From Gnomoniopsis sp. IMI 355080 (lineage: Eukaryota; Ascomycota; Sordariomycetes; Diaporthales; Gnomoniaceae): DNA of 25,511 nucleotides. The DNA lies in NCBI GenBank assembly GCA_027946555.1, contig JAPEVC010000349.1, positions 1-25,511 on the forward strand. Direction: 5' to 3'. The translations under genes and the position numbers were made by a program. Positions within the stretch are counted from its first letter, which is position 1. Every line of letters begins with the position of its first letter. The notes under the pieces are model-generated. The model was given only the letters and a program-made list of their open reading frames with translations. It made no database searches and was not told where the DNA came from. Below, in pieces: positions 20,065 to 25,511 of the stretch.

Positions 20065-21494
20065 CTTTCTACCGCCGCTGCGACGATGCTGTGCGTCTTG
20101 GTATTTGCAGATTCACTTGCCCTTGCATTCTGCCCATAGCGAGACGAGGCTCACCGAGCTCCCTGAAGGCTGGCCTCGCTAGAGACCTTGGCCAGTGGGA
20201 AGTATGCCCGTTGGGAGTTCAATTGATAGCTCGGTCGTCGGATGTTCGGCCAAGTATGGGACGCGCCCGCAGAACCCCACCAGTCTTGTAGCAGGTGAAG
20301 TCCGGGGGCCGTCCGGGAGCACCTCGATTGGACTTTTCAAAGTATAGATGCCCGGTGTCTTTGGCGTTGACGTCGGCGGGACGATGATCAGAACTCGGAA
20401 AAGACAGGACTCACGGTCGTGCCAGTGAGTAGACGCGGAATGCACGCGTAGAGAGGTACAGTACAAAGGGACGCTTGAGACTGTCGTCGGACCGACCCGG
20501 GAATTAGCCCGTGCATGTATGTCACCGAGATGCAAGGTGCAGCCACAGCGGAGCACACGGCTCGATTTCTTCTAGCCACTTGAAGCCTTGTGTAACGTGA
20601 AGCAGTGGCTGAACTGAAAGTGCCAATATCAATCCGGGCGCCCTCTTGCTGTGCAAAAAGGCCAGGCTAACCGCACCAACACTACCTAGGTACTCAGCAC
20701 GGACACGGCGCACTTGAGCAAATTCTATAACAGGCGTAGCATTGCCCCATAATGTCCCTCGAACCGCTACCAATAGCAGAGGTGTATGTGCGCTCAGCAA
20801 GCGCCCAGTCCCGCGCAGCCAAATCCCAATGACTCAAGTCGCGCCTCCTCAAGGTGAACGTCGTGTACGAAAGACCGCGGCTGAAAACTGACCGTGGCTC
20901 GATGCCCTGCGCGTCGAACACAGACGCCCTCACCGAGGCCAAATTCGTCCATCTCGAACGTGCTCGCGGGATGGGCGCCGCTTGGTGAAACTCGCAGAAT
21001 CGTGCATTCGATACTTTTCCACGGCTTGTGCAGGCGAATGAGTACGAATGGGTCTAGCGCAAAGGACTCATTCATGTTTGGCGTCGGTGAGAAGCTCCTC
21101 GAGGCCTATGAAGGATGTGGCTCATCAAATTTGATACTGACTCGTTCATGATATGTTTCTCTAGAGCGCTGTACTGTGAAGAGAAGCTAGTTGATGTGTA
21201 CGGACGCATGGCAACTTTCAGTCTGATATAGTCTCGGTCCTGCTCGGGAAAATCCCACGAATGATCACATCTCCGCCCCGGGCCAGCACAAATATTAAAC
21301 ACTATATTGGATTATAATGGTATAGGTAGACATCTTTTGCATCATGCGTAAATTGGTGGCAACGTCAATATGCAACCTATCCTCGTTTCTCGAGCACCGT
21401 ATTGCAGTGAATCCAAGGGCATGCGTCGACGAACCGTATGTAGCCATCCTCGTTTTTCGGCGAGCCTTTTGGTCTCGATTCCTAAGGACACACA
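20065..21494. other. Intergenic region with GH3 relic
   Basis: 1.4 kb between the methyltransferase start and the cutinase stop; both genes are on the minus strand. It should contain the methyltransferase promoter at its left and the cutinase 3' UTR at its right. A TACCTAGGTA palindrome occurs at 20683-20692. A decayed GH3 fragment (listed separately) is the only recognisable protein signal; other frames (for example minus 20556-20179 and 21302-21072) match nothing I know. Confidence 0.55.
20751..20960 (-). pseudogene. Relic of a GH3 beta-glucosidase C-terminus
   Basis: On the minus strand one frame reads FDAQGIEPR, then SRGLSYTTF, then TLRRRDLSHWDLAARDW, ending GSGSRDI. These match three landmarks of fungal GH3 beta-glucosidases: the (Y)RHFDAQ-I-PR segment, the FG-GLSYTTF motif, and the fibronectin-III-like end with RRDLS-WD and SSRDI. 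In an intact enzyme roughly 100 or more residues separate GLSYTTF from the RRDLS-WD block; here they are directly joined, so the fibronectin-like core is deleted, perhaps through the shared TTF/VTF sequence. Just upstream, a second frame reads GEGVCV, resembling the segment before the HFDAQ landmark, which implies a frameshift near 20916-20922. The catalytic domains are absent from the surrounding sequence. Only the fragment is visible, so it is called a dead remnant; family assignment rests on motif recall without a database search. Confidence 0.65.
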
Positions 21495-22370
21495 CTACAG
21501 GTTGGAAGCCACGAAGGAGGCCGCTTCTGGAGTATCTTTGGCGTATGTGAAATGCAGGGGACCAAGAAAGTCCCCAAAGCTGCATACATCATCACCCTCG
21601 TGGCAGATGACTAAAACCTTGCTGGTATCGATTCCGTCAATGGTCGAAGTACTGTCTATTATCTCAATCAGCATCTGTGTAGAGGGACTCTCAACATTCA
21701 GTGTGGTCAACGTTCAGTGTGGCCATCAAGCCACCGTTCCAAGACTTACCTGGGTCCCCAAAGGTCACAACAGAGCTCACAGATCCCATCATTTCGGGAC
21801 CAACAAGTCCAGCTGCCTTGTGGACAACCTGGGCACCTTGCGACCAACCACTCATGACGATAGGGACGTCCGGGCAAGATATCAAGGACTGATTCACAAA
21901 TGAGGCCCTAACAGCCACGCCTGGATTAGGTACACATGTACATAGGAGGTGAGCTGAATTACTCACATAGCCTCTGCCCCCGTTTCACTACCTCCGGTGA
22001 AATAATCCGCCACAACTGCCGGATACGCACTTGAATCAATGCCCTGCATCGAGACGGATTTCCCGTCCAGCGCGCTCACAAGCTTATCGTAGAACTGGGG
22101 TGCAACCAAGGCGCCAATATTTCCTGGCTCGCCTGTGCCTCTTGCAAAAATGACCATTACATCGCCGCAGCTACCATCGACCAGGTCATGCCTTGATTCT
22201 TGAACGCCAATGAGTTTACCTATCGCAGACTCGGCCGTTGATATGATTTTATCTGCGGATTTTATTGCAATGTTATCGGGAAAGTATCTATCGATGGCTG
22301 CAAGGAGGACGTTGAGGTCAAAAGCGTGGGCGGTCAGAGCCAAGAGCGGTAAGTTACGAGTGCATCTCAT
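21495..22370 (-). CDS. Secreted cutinase-family (CE5) esterase
   Basis: Three exons on the minus strand, 22370-21967, 21907-21750 and 21655-21495, give 240 residues. Introns are 59 nt (donor GTGAGT, CTAAT branch, acceptor TTAG) and 94 nt (donor GTAAGT, acceptor ATAG). Joins read GAEAM-ASFVNQ and FGDP-DSTSTID, restoring family sequence. The start MRCTRNLPLLALTAHA fits a short secretion signal; an upstream in-frame ATG (22541) would bury it and is not preferred. Features of the alpha/beta-hydrolase cutinase/acetylxylan-esterase family: FARGTGEPGN (75-84), nucleophile elbow GWSQG with Ser157 (usually GYSQG), Asp209 in GDDVC, and His222 in PLHFTY. Four Cys besides the one in the signal (68, 146, 205, 212) match the two cutinase disulphides. 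It should cleave ester bonds of cutin or acetylated polysaccharide outside the cell; which one cannot be told. Reading the family alignment, not only the longest frames, fixed the acceptor sites. Confidence 0.88.
21695..21726 (+). repeat. 16-bp tandem duplication inside cutinase intron 2
   Basis: Two adjacent 16-base units sharing the core TTCAGTGTGG match at 13 of 16 positions. They lie wholly within the 94-nt second intron of the cutinase gene and can explain why this intron is longer than the first. Confidence 0.75.
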
Positions 22371-25300
22371 TTTGCAGGGACGTGAAGAGAGAGGAAAGCT
22401 GGCTGACAGCTGAAAGGTACCCTGCGAATCTATGTTATGGGCCGAGAATGAATGTGGGAAATATGAGCGGACAGTTGGGTATTTATGTCTTGAGCTGTTG
22501 GCGCCTATGTGGCATGAGGTCGGTGCCACCTGCTGGGCCATGCTCCTATGTCAGCGAGGCTGCAAGTTCGAACTCTTGAATTTTGCCCCCGTGGCGTCAG
22601 CAAACCTGCCTCGTTGGCGAGAGTGCGGCCATGGTAAGCGGGTCTGTAACATTTGACCGTTAACATTCTTGGTAGGCTCCAGTGCCTTTTTGTACTGGAC
22701 ATTGAGGTAGCCAATCCATCGCGCGTATGCGGGCCACTCAGAACGCGCTCCTGCACAACGGCCAAGCTTGATATGCCTTGGTGCGCCAACCAACAGAACA
22801 ACTCACAAGTCTCACAGATGATGTGGCCCAGCATCCCTGTTATAGGAGAAGTATAGTCGGATGGTGAAATGCTTACCCTAGGGTCAAATGCTACTCATAT
22901 TTGCGAATGAAACAAGCAACTTCTCTCTTCAGCCTTCCCTTTCAATAGGAAGCGACGTTGTGCCACTTCCTGATCCCATACCTGGATACCAAAACTCAAA
23001 AGTCGACAGCAGCAATGGCATCTCACAATAGCCTGTTCGCACAGTGAGGATGTATCATTGGTGACCTCAACATACTCCACCTCTTGAGCAACGCCTCAGC
23101 AAGCAAGCCTCTTCTGCAATAATGTGATAGCTTCATTGCTTTCTCAACTCGACCTCCTCGCTATGATTGTTGCGTCCCAAAAATATCAGATATTTTCTCA
23201 TGGTTCCAGATCCCTCTAATGACGGCTTTACAAAAGAGTCATCTTTCTTCAACGGCCCAACGTCTGTTTCAAGGCCATAGATCACGGGGCCCCGGGTCAA
23301 GGTCTACCGGCCTCGCTTGAGGTGGGTGAGGGGTTAAAAGTAAGATCCAGGACAGTCAGCATCGAGGAGACAGTTCAATTTCTTCTAGTTCAATTGAAGG
23401 CAGACATGATGAGGTTGGGCAAGCCATCTGCGCGAGTTACTTGGCTCATTAATTTCTTGTCCACATTTTTGGATTGTAAGCTTTGGGTATGTATTTAAAT
23501 TGAAAAGCACAAGGCCGTGAATCACCTTGTAATTTGGAAGGGACTTGTGGAAATTTCCATTGGTTTTTCCGATATTTTCAAAGCAGGCAGATGATCTGCG
23601 CATAGGTACAGTTCCTTTGACAACGAAGGATCTGCGTATTATAAGAAAAAGACCTTGCTCTTCAGGAGAGGCTGGTGTAGTTAGGCATACTCACGAGCAG
23701 CAAGTTCGAGTATGTCTGAGCTATGAAAGTTTCAAGTGAAGTGTCTCTCTTCAACGCCACAATTGCCCTTTCGCAGAGCCCAATATTTTGTTCCCCGAGC
23801 ATGATGCTAGTTCCCGGGCCAGGAAGCACTTGCATTATAAGCTTATACTTGAATGGACTACTGTGTACAATAAGGGGTTGGCTTGCAGTAGAGTTTGATA
23901 AAGTCAGGTCTTGACGGGATGTATACCTATTGCAGAGGCCATGGCGGGTTGAGCCGCAGGTCCCGGTCGAAAGCGGCACCTTGGGAAACCAGTGACATGT
24001 TTGGATGACAACGAAGGTGTGGGGATTGGAAAAGAGTAGGAGATATTCTTTCAGCATTGTTGTGCAGTCATCCAGTTGGCCAGTCAGCCAGCCAGACGGA
24101 ATGATATACAGGGATTTGTGGATACGTGGGCGCCGAGGGAGGATGGTTAGATGGTTCTGTGACAGATTGGAAACAAAGGGACTTGCGGGAGGCTCAAGTC
24201 GTTCTCGCTCCCCCACCGTGTTTCAATGACGAGCCTTCGGGCAGTTCCATATCAACCAGACTTGGCGGGGTTTCCTTTGTTTAATCATTATCTGCTTATA
24301 ACTGCGCAAGTACCCGTTACTTGTATCCTTGGACGGTTCCTACCCACATGGTCCAGCCGGTGGGTCTAGTACATCGGGTACAGTACCTAGGTAGGTGTAT
24401 AAATGCACGCGGATTTCTCGGTGCATCTCGAACAAGCCAATACAAAGTTATCATGTGAAGGGCGCGGGCAGCGCGACATTGAACCGCCAGTAGTAGGTAG
24501 GTAGCCAAGGCATATGATATCTCAACCAGGCCGATTAGTTGATGAGTAATTGTAGTGTTAGATACGGAGTGAGGACGTCAGATGAAACGAGGCATGCTGA
24601 ACGGCATGAACGTAGTTGGCGGTGCCGTGCTGTCATCAGTCAACAAAGACGGGTTGTTCGTCTTGCTGCATGTTCTTGTGTAAGAAAGGGAAAGGGGCTC
24701 TCAAGAGAAAGAGGCGGTAAGTGAGGATGCCGCCAGGCTATGTTATGTGTGTATGCACACAGTACATGGTCCAGATGGGACATGTAGGCATGGCCATGAT
24801 GGAGGGCTCATGTCAGTGCTGATTTGCTCGGCTCTGTCAAGACCCGTCAAAGCATCACACCCGCTTTTGGCTTTTGCTTGCAGAAGGTTGAGGATCTTGG
24901 CTCAACGAGCTGTGGTCGATAAGCACACGCCGAGAACATGAGGGATTGAACGATGAGGATCGCATGTATTCAGAGTTGTGCTGTTCAGTGTGTATGTCGA
25001 ATAGAGGGTCTGGTGGGTAGGTGGGAGACAGTAATACAATGCAAGTGCATGCCCACGTCTACCTACCCAAGTACCTAGTAAAAGACGATCACCCCCTGCT
25101 CCCGCTCCCGCACCTGGCATTCCGGTTGGCTGCTTATAGTAGTACCTACCTGCCTTAAGCTGCAGGGGAAGAAACGTTGCCCCCCCTCCTCCCGACAGCC
25201 GCCGCCTCGATCTACTCCTACCTACCCTCGAAACTCAGACTTGTGCCGCTTTCAGACCTAGGTACCTACATAGGTACCTACCTGGGGCCTCCTGTTCGAC

Positions 25301-25511
25301 TACCATCTCCCACCAGCACCACAACGTTGCCTTTTGCCGTTGCCGTTGCCGTTGCATTGCGTTTGCGTCTTCCTCTGTGGTGCATGTCCAGCATTTACTG
25401 CCACGACACCAAATACCTCGCCCGTACGAGCACACGACCACGACGACAATTCCAAAATTTAAGGGTGACTTATACTGACTGACTTACTGGATTAGACCAG
25501 TACAATTGGTT
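22371..25511. other. Gene-poor right end of the window
   Basis: 3.1 kb without a convincing gene. 22371 to about 22900 should hold the cutinase promoter and leader. About 22900-24240 looks somewhat AT-richer than the flanks; it contains a minus-strand open frame (24216-23662, 184 codons) with no recognisable family and some splice-like signals, treated as a finding rather than a gene. From 24380 on, TACCTAGGTA-like motifs are dense. GCCGTT is tandemly repeated at about 25335-25356. Open frames near 25200-25480 arise from low-complexity DNA. The gene these right-end sequences may serve lies outside the window. Confidence 0.5.
24384..25285. repeat. Cluster of TACCTAGGTA-type palindromic motifs
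   Basis: TACCTAGGTAGG (24384-24395), TAGGTAGGTAG (24494-24504), CTACCTACCC and GTACCTAGTA (25059-25080), TACCTACCTG (25143-25152), CCTACCTACCC (25218-25227) and a compound palindrome with two GGTACCTA cores (25257-25283). All are variants of one self-complementary core also seen at 12506-12550 and 20683-20692, and none falls in a supported coding exon. Confidence 0.75.

Noticed and set aside
20179..20556. 125-codon minus-strand frame left of the GH3 relic
   Set aside because: No GH3 or other family landmark could be seen; it lies in the methyltransferase upstream region.
22371..22541. Upstream in-frame ATG of the cutinase
   Set aside because: Would add 57 residues before the hydrophobic signal MRCTRNLPLLAL and remove its N-terminal position; secreted cutinases start with the signal.
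22540..22600. GTTCGAAC-type T-arm suggesting a tRNA
   Set aside because: Only a 4-bp stem with an 8-base loop forms around it, and no acceptor, D or anticodon arms could be paired on either strand.
1..25511. CRISPR array, bacterial operon, rRNA or phage features
   Set aside because: No regularly spaced repeats, no Shine-Dalgarno-led gene chains and no rRNA-like sequence; the genes have spliceosomal introns.

Overview
The window looks like nuclear DNA of a filamentous ascomycete (Pezizomycotina, most likely Sordariomycetes). The support is short introns of 54-216 nt with GTAAGT/GTGAGT-type donors and CTRAC/CTAAT-type branch sites, well-spaced genes on both strands, fungal-type protein families, and a scattered TACCTAGGTA-type palindrome in non-coding DNA that I associate with such genomes from general familiarity. 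I cannot name the species.

Left part (1-11.6 kb) is housekeeping. A Jsn1/Puf2-type RNA-binding protein (RRM plus PUF repeats, +, 771-4447) converges on glycyl-tRNA synthetase (GRS1, -, 5497-7671). GRS1 is head to head, across about 0.4 kb, with the ribosome-biogenesis factor RPF1 (+, 8080-9383). RPF1 converges on a TPT/SLC35-type membrane transporter (-, 10059-11569). Each gene model was rebuilt from splice sites that keep the frame and restore conserved family sequence across the junctions.

Middle part (11.6-16.3 kb) is about 4.7 kb with no gene I can support. It holds the transporter's upstream region, a strong inverted repeat built from CCTAGGTA units, a poly-A tract and several low-complexity stretches.

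Right part (16.3-25.5 kb) is more accessory. It holds a dTDP/UDP-glucose 4,6-dehydratase-like enzyme with a nuclear-localisation-like C-terminus (+, 16257-17709), a LaeA-like SAM methyltransferase with a long disordered N-terminus (-, 18475-20064), a decayed C-terminal piece of a GH3 beta-glucosidase (-, about 20751-20960), and an intact secreted cutinase-family esterase (-, 21495-22370). After that come about 3.1 kb without a convincing gene, in which TACCTAGGTA-type motifs become dense toward the right edge.

GRS1 and RPF1 both serve translation and could share their intergenic promoter. The PUF protein acts on mRNA. The right-hand genes (sugar-nucleotide enzyme, methyltransferase, cutinase, GH3 relic) do not form an obvious pathway. 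I did not find a convincing undescribed multi-gene system. The best leads are the dual-start and uORF layout of GRS1, the repeated AGC-kinase-type sites in the PUF protein, the nuclear-localisation motif on the sugar-nucleotide dehydratase, the GH3 relic, and the dispersed CCTAGGTA palindromes.
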